Source: JAZDLO01 sp043801935 (GTDB taxonomy: Bacteria; Actinomycetota; Thermoleophilia; RBG-16-64-13). Taken from it: a DNA stretch of 41,512 bases. Location of the stretch: the NCBI GenBank assembly GCA_043801935.1, contig JAZDLO010000114.1:1-41512 (forward strand), read 5' to 3'. How positions within the stretch are numbered: position 1 is the first letter of the stretch; each line of letters begins with the position of its first letter. The translations under genes and the position numbers were made by a program. Positions 7,492-16,100 of this stretch are shown here, one piece after another. Below the pieces are notes generated by a model. It was not told the DNA's origin and made no database searches. It saw nothing but the letters and a program-made list of their open reading frames with translations.

Positions 7492-8768
7492 TAACTTCGG
7501 GGAGCGATCCGGAGGATCCGATCATCGCCCGGCCGAGGATCTCCGCGGCCGTCGAGATTGCTTGTGGCCAAGTAGAGATAGCCGTCAGGCCCGACCGCGA
7601 TGGCCCGCAACCGGCCGAACTCCCCATCGAAGAGCACTTGTTCTCCGGCCACGGCGATGAAGGATCCGGCGTCGCTCGGGGTGAGAACCCGCAGGTCACT
7701 TTCTTTGAGGGTCACGAAGACGAACGCCCCTTGCAGAGCCGCGATCCGGTCACCGGTGTAGAAGAGAGCTCCGGCGGGGGCGATGGTGGGAGTCCAGGTC
7801 ATGATCGGGTCGACGAAGCCCGCCTTGCCCGCGACGCCGCGCAGATCAGGCCACCCGTAGTTGCCGCCCGGCACCAACCGGTTGATCTCGTCGTTGTCGG
7901 AGGGACCATGTTCGGTGACGTACGCCTCACCCGTCACCGGATGGAAAGCGAGGCCTTGCGGATTGCGATGGCCGAGCGTGTAGACAAGAGACGCAGGAGC
8001 GGATCTGTCCACAAAAGGGTTACCCGGAGCCGGTCGGCCGTCCTTGGTCATGCGCAGGACCTTGCCTGCAAGCGATTGAAGCTCCTGGGCCAGCTTCCCG
8101 TTTCCAGTGTCGCCGGTAGTCACCCAGAGAAGACCGTCCGGTCCGAAAGCCACTCGGCTCCCGTCATGGATGGATCCTGCTGGGATGCCGTCCACCAGCA
8201 CGGTCTCGGCCCCGAGCACCGGACCGCTGGGTTCGTCGAGCCCGCTCAGCACGAACCGGCTCACTCTGTTCTGGATAGTGCCATCCTGCGAGTGTGTGTA
8301 GCTCACGTAAATATAGGGGGAGCGGGGGAAGTCCGGGTCCACGGTCAGGCCCATCAGCCCACCCTCGCCGCGGGCGGCCGCCTGGACGGTTCCGACCGTT
8401 TCCACACCACCGGTGGCCACGTCCACCGTCACGATGCGCCCTTCGCGCTCGGTCACGAGCAACCGGCCGTCGGGCAGGAATCTCATCTCCCAGGGAATGC
8501 GGAGACCGTCAGCCACCGTGGAGGCCTGCAGCTGCGTGCCCGGCCCCGGCGGGGAGGAGCCGGTCGTGGTCGAGCTCGCTGCCGTGGCCTCGGTCGTCGA
8601 CCCCGTCGCGTCGACCGAGCCGCCGACCGAGCAGCCGGTGACGGCCAGACAGCCCGCCAGGACAAGAAGGGATGGCCACAAAGCACGCCGACGTCGCCGG
8701 CCATGCCCGGCAGAAGGGTCTTCTTTTCGGTCGGCCCGATCAAGGAGTCGACCAGATCCTGAGGTCAT
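7491..8768 (-). CDS. PQQ-type glucose/sorbosone dehydrogenase family lipoprotein
   Basis: Six-bladed beta-propeller of the soluble aldose sugar dehydrogenase (GSDH/YliI-like) family, which oxidises sugars with PQQ. From ATG 8768 it has 425 residues. After a basic N-terminus comes a hydrophobic stretch ending in a lipobox VTGC and then a Thr/Ser/Pro linker, so it is predicted to be a surface lipoprotein. Family motifs are LLVTEREGRIVTVD, GEGGLMGLTVDPDFP, GHRNPQGLAFHP and TEHGPSDNDEINRL with GGNYGWP. No Shine-Dalgarno is evident, and a start farther upstream (8864) is possible. It is monocistronic, on the same strand as the transhydroxylase genes but separated from them by a strong hairpin. The true substrate is unknown. 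Confidence 0.88.
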   Translation of the reverse strand: MTSGSGRLLDRADRKEDPSAGHGRRRRRALWPSLLVLAGCLAVTGCSVGGSVDATGSTTEATAASSTTTGSSPPGPGTQLQASTVADGLRIPWEMRFLPDGRLLVTEREGRIVTVDVATGGVETVGTVQAAARGEGGLMGLTVDPDFPRSPYIYVSYTHSQDGTIQNRVSRFVLSGLDEPSGPVLGAETVLVDGIPAGSIHDGSRVAFGPDGLLWVTTGDTGNGKLAQELQSLAGKVLRMTKDGRPAPGNPFVDRSAPASLVYTLGHRNPQGLAFHPVTGEAYVTEHGPSDNDEINRLVPGGNYGWPDLRGVAGKAGFVDPIMTWTPTIAPAGALFYTGDRIAALQGAFVFVTLKESDLRVLTPSDAGSFIAVAGEQVLFDGEFGRLRAIAVGPDGYLYLATSNLDGRGDPRPGDDRILRIAPRS

Positions 8769-8809
8769 CGAACCCCAACCTGACTGCCGCCCCGCAACGC
8801 GCACAGACG

Positions 8810-8831
8810 AGACCCGGCGGCCGCCGGGTCT
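8810..8831 (-). terminator. perfect 22-nt palindrome, terminator of the transhydroxylase operon
   Basis: AGACCCGGCGG is followed directly by its exact reverse complement. It lies 38 nt beyond the stop of the small-subunit gene in the minus-strand direction. The transcript continues TCGTCTG without a real U-tract. Confidence 0.5.
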
Positions 8832-8868
8832 TAGTCCTAGGTCACCCGGCAGCCGCCCCAGCACTCGG

Positions 8869-9696
8869 TCACTTCTCTGCGAACAGGACCCCCAGGTTGA
8901 CGCTCTCCTTGAGGTCGACCTGTTGCGAGAACGGCTTGTATCCGGCCGCGTTCACTACGATCTCATAACGGCCGGGCTCCAGCTTATCGATGATGAAGTC
9001 ACCGTAGTTGTTGGTGGTGGCTTCGGCCAGTTGCTTGCCCCCGGCCGATAGAGCGACGACTGCGCCTTCGGCGCAGTCGTCGCTGTCTTTGTAGACCACC
9101 GTCCCGCCGATGAAGGCGCTGTCCCAGCGGTGCAGGTTCTTGTGCCAGACCCGGGGGGAGGTACCTAGTCCGGCCCGGTACGCTTCTAGTCCCTGCTCCT
9201 TCGCCGCCGCGGCCATGTCGGCGTCTTCCGCCAGCACCAGCTTGAGAGCGCCGGTAGGGCAGACCTGGGTGCAGCGGGTCTCGGTCCAACCGTCATCGAT
9301 GAGGTGGGCGCAGCCGGTGCACTTCTGCGGCAGATCCGATTCTTCGTTCCAGTAGATGACGCTGTACGGGCACGAATCGACGATCTCCTTGTGGCCCTTG
9401 GCCTTCGCCGGGTCGATGATGACCAGGCCGTCATCGCGCTTGTAGACCGCGCCGTCCGCGGTCAGGCAGGGAGCATCGTCGCAGTGCTGACACGGCACCG
9501 GCAGGTAAGCCACCTGCACCATGGGGTATTGGCCCCTCTCTTTGCGATGGATGTTCATCCAGCGATGGCCGGCCCAAGGTTGTGAAGAAGAATAAGGCGG
9601 GAAATCGTTCCCCACATATTCGTCCTTACAGGACAGGAAGCAGTTGTTGCAGTCGTGGCACAGGGCGACGTCGACGACCATGTTCCACTTTTTCAT
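8869..9696 (-). CDS. athS: pyrogallol-phloroglucinol transhydroxylase-like small (Fe-S) subunit
   Basis: Electron-transfer subunit of a DMSO-reductase-family molybdenum enzyme, 275 residues, cytoplasmic. It opens with C13-x2-C16-x2-C19-x3-C23, followed by further Cys groups (CQHCDDAPC, CPYS, CTGC and CTQVCP) that bind three [4Fe-4S] clusters as in NrfC/DmsB proteins. The last 80 residues form a separate beta domain (GGTVVYKD to LGVLFAEK) of the transthyretin/carboxypeptidase-regulatory type. This unusual extra domain and the length match the 274-residue small subunit of Pelobacter acidigallici transhydroxylase, which I compared from memory over the whole length, starting with the near-identical MVxDVAxCxDCNNCF. 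The ATG overlaps the large-subunit stop (ATGA). The start at 9696 is preferred over longer versions because the motif begins nine residues later. Confidence 0.88.
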   Translation of the reverse strand: MKKWNMVVDVALCHDCNNCFLSCKDEYVGNDFPPYSSSQPWAGHRWMNIHRKERGQYPMVQVAYLPVPCQHCDDAPCLTADGAVYKRDDGLVIIDPAKAKGHKEIVDSCPYSVIYWNEESDLPQKCTGCAHLIDDGWTETRCTQVCPTGALKLVLAEDADMAAAAKEQGLEAYRAGLGTSPRVWHKNLHRWDSAFIGGTVVYKDSDDCAEGAVVALSAGGKQLAEATTNNYGDFIIDKLEPGRYEIVVNAAGYKPFSQQVDLKESVNLGVLFAEK

Positions 9697-12284
9697 TTGC
9701 CGCCCTCCCACTTCTCGACCTGGATCAAACAGGAGTTGTTGGACATGCCCCCTGAGTTCGGGGTGATCAGCCTGATGTTGGTGAGGATGTTCACACACCC
9801 GCCTCGGTCGGGGGATTCGCCTGGCGTGCCGAGCGGATCGTATTCCGCGCAGGACTCGTAGGAATGTACGGTGCCCGAGGGGACGCGTTCGGTGACCTGC
9901 GCGGCCAGGATCACCGAGCCGCGATCGTTGAAGGCACGGACCAGGTCGCCGCTCGTGATGCCCCGAGTAGACGCATCCTGCGTATTGATGCGCATCACCC
10001 AGTAGTAATGGCCGTCGATGAGCACCCGGTGGTCTTTGACCTCGTTCATCCAGCTCTCTTTGCCGTCACCCATGGTGTGGAAGCTGAAGCGCGGATGAGG
10101 CGAGACCATCTGCAGCGGATACTGGCCGTAGAGCTCCGAGGTGCGGTGCCCTTCCCAGGACGGGATGTATTGGGGCCCCAACGCCGGCCGCTCGGGGTCG
10201 ACGTTCCCCGCCGCCTCGAAACGAGTGAGGCTGCTGGATAGGAATTCGATCTTGCCGGACATCGTCTGCAGGCCTTTGAGTCCCACGGTGTCCGCGGGGA
10301 ACGCCCAGTCCGGCGTATCCCGAACGCGGTCCTCGGCGAACCAGCGCATACCCGGCGTGGACTTGTGATCCTTGGGGAAGGGGATGACGAAGTAGCCCTT
10401 CTTCTCGAATTCTTCCCAGGTGATGTGCTTGGGCAGATCGGTGGCGTGGAAGTACTCCTTGGTCCACTGGTACTCGTCCTTGCCACCCATGGTGTAGAGG
10501 TCGCCGATACCCAGCCGCTCGCACACAGCGGCGAAGATGTCGTAGTCGGACTTGCTCTCGCCAAGCGGCTCGATGCACTTCTTTTGCAGGGAGACGACCC
10601 GGTTGTTGGTCTGCGTGTAGCTATCGGGGATGTAGCCCGAGCAACTGGCGAACTCGCTGATGTCCCAGCGCTCGAAGTTGGTGCAGGCCGGCAGGATGAT
10701 ATCGGCGAACTTGGCTTCGCCCTCCAACCAGATATGCTGGCTGACCGCGCATTCGAGCTTGGGGTTGCGATAGGCCTTCACGTAGCGGTTGGTCTGGGTC
10801 ATCGTCCCGAAGAACGACCCGCCGTAGCGCCAATACATGTGGATGTACGGGTAGCCCGGAGCCGGGTACTCGTACTTCTGCAGCTGGCTCTCGATCGACG
10901 AGCCGCAGAAGCCCTTGCCTCTGAACTCGATATGTTCATGCTGGAGCGCCTCGGGGATGCGGAGGCGCGATATCATCTGCCCCTCGGTGGAGTCATGCGC
11001 GAGTCGCGTGGCTCCCCGCGTGTTGGCGAACATGTAGTGGATCCAGCGGAAACCGGCCGCTGACTTGTCTACGTCGCAGCCTATGCCCCCTTCGGCGTAG
11101 CCGGGAAAGAGGAAAGATTCGTCCGCAGGACAGCCCTGAGAAGTCCCCCAGATGTTGCTGCCGGGCTTACCCATACCTTGCATGGCGGCGAGCGCGATCA
11201 TCGTGCGGGCCCACTCGTTGCCGGTAGCCGAACGACAGGCGCCGCCCCAGCCTCCGAGGCTGCCGGCGGCCAGCATGGTCTTCTTCGCACCCCACTCGCG
11301 GGCCAGCGCCCGGATGTCGCGGGCCGGGATCCTCGACTCGCCCTCGGCCCATTCGGGGGTCTTGGGGATGCCGTCGCTCTCGCCCAGCACGTAGGCTTTC
11401 CATTGATCGAAGCCGACGGTGCGGTCGGCCACGTATTCCTTGTCGTAGGTACCTTCGGTCAACCACGTGTGGGCGATACCGAGACCGAAAGCCACGTCGG
11501 TACCGAGCCGCGGTGAAAACCACTTGTCCGCAATGAGGCCGGCGGTATGGTTGTAGTAGGGATCGATGAACACCATCTTGACGCCCAGCTCCTTGAGCCA
11601 AAAACGCCGAACGGTGCTTTCGTAGGCCGAGTAGATACCGCCGCCGGTGCTCTCCGGGTCGGCGGACCAGAACACGATCATCTCGGTATTCTTCAATGCG
11701 TCTTCGAGCAGGTCGTACTGCTCGGGGATGCCCAGCCGGTGGCTGTATCCCCACATGTGCATGCCGCCCCAGTGCCAGCCTTCCCAGCTATCCGGGTTGT
11801 GAGCGGCCTGGACCATCCCCACCAAGTTGGAGAAGCGCTGGTAGGCGCTGTGACGATAGCCCACATTGCCCCACAGGTGATGCGACCCGCACGTGGTCAG
11901 AATGGACCCCGGACCTACCGTGCGCTTGACGCGGTTGATCTCGCTGCAGACGATATCCAGCGCCTCGTCCCAGCTTATCGGTTCGTACCCGGACTCGCCC
12001 CGCTTCTCGCAGTTGCGCTCGCCGCCCGGATCAAAATCGACCCGCTTAAGCGGCGTCAGTATCCTCTTGGGCGAGTAGATCATGGACTTGTGACCCACCG
12101 TGTAAGGCATGGCGGTGGTCCTGCGGGGCGGGGTGAAGGTACGCCCCCGCGCTTCGATGGTCCATGAGGCAGCGTCGGTATCGTCGAGATCCATCGGCGT
12201 GATCCGCAGAATCTTGCCGTCCTTCACGTCGACGAAGACCGGCCCCCCCGTGGTGCTGTTAGTCAGTCTTTCTACTTTGCCCAT
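9693..12284 (-). CDS. athL: pyrogallol-phloroglucinol transhydroxylase-like large (Mo) subunit
   Basis: Catalytic molybdopterin subunit, 863 residues (Pelobacter acidigallici enzyme about 875). The known enzyme moves a hydroxyl group between 1,2,3,5-tetrahydroxybenzene and pyrogallol, giving phloroglucinol, in anaerobic gallate breakdown. The N-terminus has no Tat signal and lacks the N-terminal Fe-S cysteines of most DMSO-reductase relatives, as in the known enzyme. Active-site residues described for it (His144, Asp174, Mo ligand Ser175, Tyr404) are present here as His135 in GSHHLWGN, Asp165-Ser166 in HNPDSWEGWHWGG, and Tyr396 in FPGYAEGG. LACTNFERWDIS-like and HTMGDGK stretches also match. 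GGAGG lies nine bases before the ATG; a TTGACC/TAGCGT promoter is upstream. Function is inferred from this match, made from memory. Confidence 0.88.
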   Translation of the reverse strand: MGKVERLTNSTTGGPVFVDVKDGKILRITPMDLDDTDAASWTIEARGRTFTPPRRTTAMPYTVGHKSMIYSPKRILTPLKRVDFDPGGERNCEKRGESGYEPISWDEALDIVCSEINRVKRTVGPGSILTTCGSHHLWGNVGYRHSAYQRFSNLVGMVQAAHNPDSWEGWHWGGMHMWGYSHRLGIPEQYDLLEDALKNTEMIVFWSADPESTGGGIYSAYESTVRRFWLKELGVKMVFIDPYYNHTAGLIADKWFSPRLGTDVAFGLGIAHTWLTEGTYDKEYVADRTVGFDQWKAYVLGESDGIPKTPEWAEGESRIPARDIRALAREWGAKKTMLAAGSLGGWGGACRSATGNEWARTMIALAAMQGMGKPGSNIWGTSQGCPADESFLFPGYAEGGIGCDVDKSAAGFRWIHYMFANTRGATRLAHDSTEGQMISRLRIPEALQHEHIEFRGKGFCGSSIESQLQKYEYPAPGYPYIHMYWRYGGSFFGTMTQTNRYVKAYRNPKLECAVSQHIWLEGEAKFADIILPACTNFERWDISEFASCSGYIPDSYTQTNNRVVSLQKKCIEPLGESKSDYDIFAAVCERLGIGDLYTMGGKDEYQWTKEYFHATDLPKHITWEEFEKKGYFVIPFPKDHKSTPGMRWFAEDRVRDTPDWAFPADTVGLKGLQTMSGKIEFLSSSLTRFEAAGNVDPERPALGPQYIPSWEGHRTSELYGQYPLQMVSPHPRFSFHTMGDGKESWMNEVKDHRVLIDGHYYWVMRINTQDASTRGITSGDLVRAFNDRGSVILAAQVTERVPSGTVHSYESCAEYDPLGTPGESPDRGGCVNILTNIRLITPNSGGMSNNSCLIQVEKWEGGK

Positions 12285-12349
12285 TCCTTAGACCTCCGCT
12301 CGCACTTTGATGCCGGGGCGAGAGCCAAGGCCTGACACCCCTACCGCTA

Positions 12350-12378
12350 ACGCTACCCGAACTACAACGCGCGGTCAA
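12350..12378 (-). promoter_or_regulatory. promoter candidate for the transhydroxylase operon
   Basis: Minus strand: TTGACC (12378-12373), 17-nt spacer, TAGCGT (12355-12350), about 65 nt before the large-subunit ATG. Good -35, weak -10. Confidence 0.38.
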
Positions 12379-12389
12379 ATCCCAAATGC

Positions 12390-12422
12390 AGCAGCGGAGC
12401 CGGTCGACCCGGCTCCGCTGCT
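12390..12422 (-). terminator. strong hairpin terminator of the binding-protein gene
   Basis: A 14-bp perfect stem (12390-12403 with 12409-12422) and a 5-nt loop lie 48 nt beyond the stop of the minus-strand gene ending at 12470. It is followed by a moderately T-rich stretch (GCATTTGGGATTTG). It separates that gene from the transhydroxylase operon. Confidence 0.65.
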
Positions 12423-12469
12423 CGAGAAGCCTCGATTAGTGCGTGGAAGGGCCCCGCGCCCTGCGTGCT

Positions 12470-13933
12470 CTATGCGTACTTTATGGGCACAAGCGCCGCC
12501 TGCTTGCCAATCGCGGGACCCATCTTGTTGTCGACGACGACCAGGTCGAAGTCCCACTTGCCGGACCCTTTGACCCATTGACCACCGACCAGCGGGGTCC
12601 GGTATACGTTCGGGACCGGATGCAGAGAATTCGGGTCGACCGGCGAGGTGAAGTCGATCGGTCCGCCGATGGTCTCCATCTTGGTGGTGCTTATGGCCGC
12701 TACGACCGCTTCTTTGTCGTCTACATCGGCGCACCGCTTGAGGGCGTCCACCACGACCTCGAACACGCCGTAGTGCAGGAGGGGCTGCGTCCATTGAAGC
12801 CCCGTGCGCTGCTCGAAGTCGTCTGCAAACTCCTGGCACGTCTCCCCGGTGAGCGAGGATTTGAACGGGTGCCTCGGCGTCCACCAGACCTCAGTCGACA
12901 GGCCGTAACCGGTCGGGCCGATGGCTTCCATGCCCAACGGGAACAGGAGCGCCCTACCGACCGTCGCCACCGGGGGCTGGAAGCCCTGCTGGAGCATCTG
13001 ATTCCACATGACCGGGAAGTCGGGCGGTATGGGGACACCGGTAAGGATCTCGACGCCCTCTCGCTTGGCCTCGGTGATTATGGACGTGTAGTCCTCGGTG
13101 CCATTCTGGTAGCCGCCGGCGTAGACGACCTGGTACCCGCCCTGGGGCAGAATGGCTGGGAATCCCAAATTGGGGTCCGCCCAGGCGTTGCCATCGGCGT
13201 CATTGGGCCACATGCCGGCGACCTTCTTGTTGGTCTGCATGCCGTCCCACATGCTCTGGAACGTCCCGATGATGTCCTCGAGACCCCAGAACGCGTGCCA
13301 CGTCCACTTGAAGCCTTCGGGCGGCGGGTTCCGGCTTAGATAGTAGGCCTGCCAGGGAGCGTCATTTGAGAACATTGGGCATCCCAAAGCCTCGGCCTGT
13401 CCGGCGACCGGGGTGACGGTGTCGTTCGTGGAGGCCGCCATAATGACGTCTACCGCGTCGTTGGTGATGAGGTCGCCCGCCACCTGCGCCGCCCGGTTGC
13501 TGTCTGATTGGCTGTCCCTGACCAGGATGCTGATGGGATGATTCTTGCCGTCTCCGCAGACAAGCCCACCTGCGACCGCGTCGGTCCAGCGCTGCACGCA
13601 GTACTGATCCGGGACGCCGAACAAAGCGATCGGGCCGGTCTGTGGCGTCACGAACCCGATCTTGAGCTCCCGCCCGGCCTCCGGGCCCGCGGAGACCGTG
13701 GTGGTGGCTCCGGCAGTGGTGGTGACGCCGGCAGTGGTGGTGACGCCGGCAGTGGTTGTGGTTTCCGCAGCTTCGCCGCACGCGGCGATCACTCCACCCA
13801 GCCCGGCCCCCACGCCCAAAGTGGCACCGGCAAGACCGGCGATCCGCAAGAACTCGCGACGGCTAAGCGACGCCGCCCCGGGAGTGGTCTCCTCTTCTTT
13901 CCTGACGGTAGTTTGATCCTCTGAGTTCGGCAT
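12470..13933 (-). CDS. Tat-exported lipoprotein, ABC substrate-binding protein (Leu/Ile/Val type)
   Basis: Extracellular solute-binding protein of the Peripla_BP_6 (LivJ-like) family, 487 residues. Near residue 24 is the twin-arginine motif SRREFLRIAG, followed by a hydrophobic stretch and lipobox IAAC, then a Thr/Ala/Val linker encoded by 18-nt tandem repeats. The mature part opens ELKIGFVTPQTGPIALFG, the classic family start, and continues with the two-lobe pattern (DVIMAASTNDTVTPVAGQAEALGCPMFS). The ATG is set by a G-run just before it. No permease or ATPase gene lies in the window, so its transporter is elsewhere. Family members bind amino acids, amides or aromatic acids; its position upstream of a transhydroxylase makes an aromatic ligand plausible but unproven. 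Confidence 0.88.
   Translation of the reverse strand: MPNSEDQTTVRKEEETTPGAASLSRREFLRIAGLAGATLGVGAGLGGVIAACGEAAETTTTAGVTTTAGVTTTAGATTTVSAGPEAGRELKIGFVTPQTGPIALFGVPDQYCVQRWTDAVAGGLVCGDGKNHPISILVRDSQSDSNRAAQVAGDLITNDAVDVIMAASTNDTVTPVAGQAEALGCPMFSNDAPWQAYYLSRNPPPEGFKWTWHAFWGLEDIIGTFQSMWDGMQTNKKVAGMWPNDADGNAWADPNLGFPAILPQGGYQVVYAGGYQNGTEDYTSIITEAKREGVEILTGVPIPPDFPVMWNQMLQQGFQPPVATVGRALLFPLGMEAIGPTGYGLSTEVWWTPRHPFKSSLTGETCQEFADDFEQRTGLQWTQPLLHYGVFEVVVDALKRCADVDDKEAVVAAISTTKMETIGGPIDFTSPVDPNSLHPVPNVYRTPLVGGQWVKGSGKWDFDLVVVDNKMGPAIGKQAALVPIKYA
13695..13766. repeat. 18-nt tandem repeats in a linker
   Basis: GCAGTGGTGGTGACGCCG occurs exactly at 13713-13730 and 13731-13748, with degraded copies on both sides. 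On the minus strand it encodes the repeated TTAGVT linker of the binding protein. Coding repeat, not a CRISPR array. Confidence 0.8.
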
Positions 13934-14089
13934 GGCCCCCCCTTGACTCTGTGGCCGACGACTCGATGATTCCCTACAGATCAGCGACTTCTGGTGACCT
14001 CTCTCGATCGATCGTCTCGACACACCCCCGTTTCCCAAGCCTGCGGAATCTCTGATTTGAGTCTGACGCCTGATTCTGTGCTCTTGAAA

Positions 14090-14116
14090 ATACTACGAAC
14101 GCGAGTCGATGCGCAA
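14090..14116 (-). promoter_or_regulatory. weak promoter candidate for the binding-protein gene
   Basis: Minus strand: TTGCGC (14116-14111), 15-nt spacer, TAGTAT (14095-14090). The spacer is short. The 214-nt region between the two divergent genes (13934-14147) holds no reading frame I would call. Confidence 0.22.
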
Positions 14117-14147
14117 GCATCTCCTGTGATGGTACCCTTTCTCCGCA

Positions 14148-15344
14148 ATGAGCAAAGCCTGTCCCACTCCTCAGCCCTTCCGCGCGGTCGCGGGGACCGT
14201 TGTCTTTGTCACCGCGCTCTTCTTTCTCATGTTCATCGGGCGCTTCGTCTTCTCGCCCTTGCTGCCGTCTATCGGTGAGGACATCGCGATCACCCCAGGG
14301 CAAGCGGGCTCGCTGTTCTTCTTGAGCGCCCTCGGAGCGCTTGCGGGCTCGCTCGTGGCGGGGCTCGTCTCGGCCCGCGTGAACCATCGCGGAGCTCTCC
14401 TGATCTCTGTGTTCGGCGTGAGCGCCGCCCTGTTCGCCGCCTACTTCGCCGACTCGGTGTGGGCCCTACGAGGGGTCTTGATCGTCCTGGGAGTGTTCTC
14501 GGGTCTCCATCTGCCCTCCTCGGTGGCCACCATCACCGCCATAGTCAGGCCCGCCGATTGGGGCAGGGCTCTCTCGGTCCAGCAACTGGGGCCCCCGCTG
14601 AGCTTGGTCGCCGGCCCCCTCATAGCCGTCGGGCTGCTCACCTGGTTCTCATGGAACATGACGCTGGTGTGGTTGGCAGGACTCACGGCGGTGCTCGGGT
14701 TGGTCTTTTTGGCATTCCCCGGAGTCGGATCGTTTCCGGGCGATCCTCCCAGCCCCTCCGCAGTCAAGCCGGTCCTCCGCACGCGCTCCTTCTGGGTGAT
14801 GATCTTCTTGTTCGCCCTGGGTATGGGCGCCCAGGTGGGAGTCTACACGATGCTGCCCCTCTACCTGACCGAACAGCGGGGGATGACCAGTGGTTCGGCG
14901 AACACGCTCCTCGGCCTGGCCAACATATCTCCTTTGGTCATGGTCTTCGTCTCCGGGTGGGTGACCGTTCGCATCGGCGAGAAGAAGACCATGGGCATCT
15001 TCCTCTTTCTCACCGGGATCATGGCGGTGCTCGTGGGAAGTCTGTCGGGGGTAGGACTCAAGCTGAGCATCTTCTTCATGGCTGCGTTTGCGGTCAGTTT
15101 CTTTCCTCCGGCGTTCGGCGCTCTTTCCCGCATCGTACAGCCCACTCTACGCAGCATAGCGGCCGCCCTCGCTCCGCCCGCGGCCTTCATCCTGGGAGGC
15201 GGTCTGCTACCCACCGGGCTCGGCTACATGGGCCAGATATCGACCTTCGGCCGAGGCATCGTGATCACGGGGGCCGTCATCACAGTGGGGTCCGGTGCTG
15301 TTTTCCTGCTCCGGTTGCTGACGGACCTTGAGGAGGGCTGCTAG
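14148..15344 (+). CDS. MFS transporter
   Basis: Major facilitator superfamily protein, 398 residues with 12 hydrophobic segments in two groups of six. Segment 1 is followed by GRFVFSPLLPSIGEDIAITPGQAG, and the loop between segments 2 and 3 reads GLVSARVNHRGALL, a variant of the family motif GxLaDrxGrr. The central loop lies near residues 195-210. Segment 7 begins with FWVMIFLFALGMGAQVG. It could be an importer of an organic anion or cyanate-like compound (CynX/NimT-like) or an efflux pump; the substrate cannot be told. It is divergent from the binding-protein gene, so shared regulation is possible. There is no clear Shine-Dalgarno; the start is the first Met of the frame. Confidence 0.88.
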   Translation: MSKACPTPQPFRAVAGTVVFVTALFFLMFIGRFVFSPLLPSIGEDIAITPGQAGSLFFLSALGALAGSLVAGLVSARVNHRGALLISVFGVSAALFAAYFADSVWALRGVLIVLGVFSGLHLPSSVATITAIVRPADWGRALSVQQLGPPLSLVAGPLIAVGLLTWFSWNMTLVWLAGLTAVLGLVFLAFPGVGSFPGDPPSPSAVKPVLRTRSFWVMIFLFALGMGAQVGVYTMLPLYLTEQRGMTSGSANTLLGLANISPLVMVFVSGWVTVRIGEKKTMGIFLFLTGIMAVLVGSLSGVGLKLSIFFMAAFAVSFFPPAFGALSRIVQPTLRSIAAALAPPAAFILGGGLLPTGLGYMGQISTFGRGIVITGAVITVGSGAVFLLRLLTDLEEGC

Positions 15345-15365
15345 CGGCCAGCATTACCCCGATGC

Positions 15366-15394
15366 GGCCACCGACCACGCCGGACCCGGTGGCC
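15366..15394 (+). terminator. hairpin after the MFS gene
   Basis: GGCCACCG (15366-15373) pairs perfectly with CGGTGGCC (15387-15394), loop 13 nt, 21 nt beyond the stop. No T-tract follows. The rest of 15345-15545 contains only an extended -10-like TGATAGATT at 15492-15500. Confidence 0.4.
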
Positions 15395-15545
15395 ACACGC
15401 TGAACGCGAAGGTCACTCGGGGAAGAGCGTGTCACCTGTGCGTCACCCAGCGTGAGCGCCCCTGCCTGCAGACGGTCACCGGACGCAGCCGTGATAGATT
15501 GGCGTCTTGAGACGACGCGACGCACTTGAGTTCAGGAGAAGACCC

Positions 15546-16055
15546 GTGACCACTGTCAAGCCAGACATCGCCAAGGCGGATGCCCTGGCTCGATTTGCCG
15601 ATCCCGGTCCAGACCATGTCAATTGCGCACAAGCCGTGCTCCGTTTCGCGCTGCTCGTGACGGGGCTCGATCCCGACCTGGTCGTGGCTGCCCGTTATTT
15701 CGGAGGCGGCATGGTCGGCATGGGTGAGGCCTGCGGGGCAGTGACGGGAGCCGCTCTGGCCCTGGGCCTGCGAGACTACCGGCTTCCCGAGCAGGTCACC
15801 GACCGACCCCCCCTCACGTCTGACCAACTGCAGAACCTGTTGCGTGACTTCGCCGCCGAATTCGGCTCGCGCAGATGCGTGGAGCTCACAGGGCATGACC
15901 TCAGTACCCCCGACGGGTACAAGGCGTTCCGGAAGAGCGAAGCCCGAGAAAGATGCCCAGGCTACGTCGCCTGGGTCTGCGACCACCTCGCGCCTCTCCT
16001 CAGCGAAAGGGGAAAGCCGGACGCCGTCGCTCGCGCCGATGGGGATGCGTCGTGA
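15546..16055 (+). CDS. C_GCAxxG_C_C family protein
   Basis: A 169-residue protein of the C_GCAxxG_C_C family, a probable redox or metal protein of unknown function frequent in anaerobes. Cys27 is in HVNCAQAVL, Cys63 in GEACGAVTGAALALGL (the family core), and Cys111, Cys137 and Cys145 follow in the C-terminal half (CPGYVAWVC). A GTG start is chosen: AGGAG (15534-15538) lies seven bases upstream, and the longer frame from 15507 lacks a ribosome binding site. It is convergent with the radical SAM gene. No signal peptide is seen; cytoplasmic. Confidence 0.82.
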   Translation: MTTVKPDIAKADALARFADPGPDHVNCAQAVLRFALLVTGLDPDLVVAARYFGGGMVGMGEACGAVTGAALALGLRDYRLPEQVTDRPPLTSDQLQNLLRDFAAEFGSRRCVELTGHDLSTPDGYKAFRKSEARERCPGYVAWVCDHLAPLLSERGKPDAVARADGDAS

Positions 16056-16100
16056 CCGGCTACTCGGTCTTAGGCGACGCACTCGCCGACGTGGCCGACG

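Noticed and set aside
5581..8762. Long antisense frames opposite the second ABC operon (334 codons) and the sugar dehydrogenase (374 codons).
   Set aside because: They are shadow frames of well-supported genes with no family motifs or ribosome binding sites.
9693..12284. Annotation as a respiratory DMSO, arsenate, polysulfide or thiosulfate reductase.
   Set aside because: There is no Tat signal, no N-terminal Fe-S cysteines and no membrane subunit gene, and the active-site residues and small-subunit C-terminal domain match transhydroxylase.
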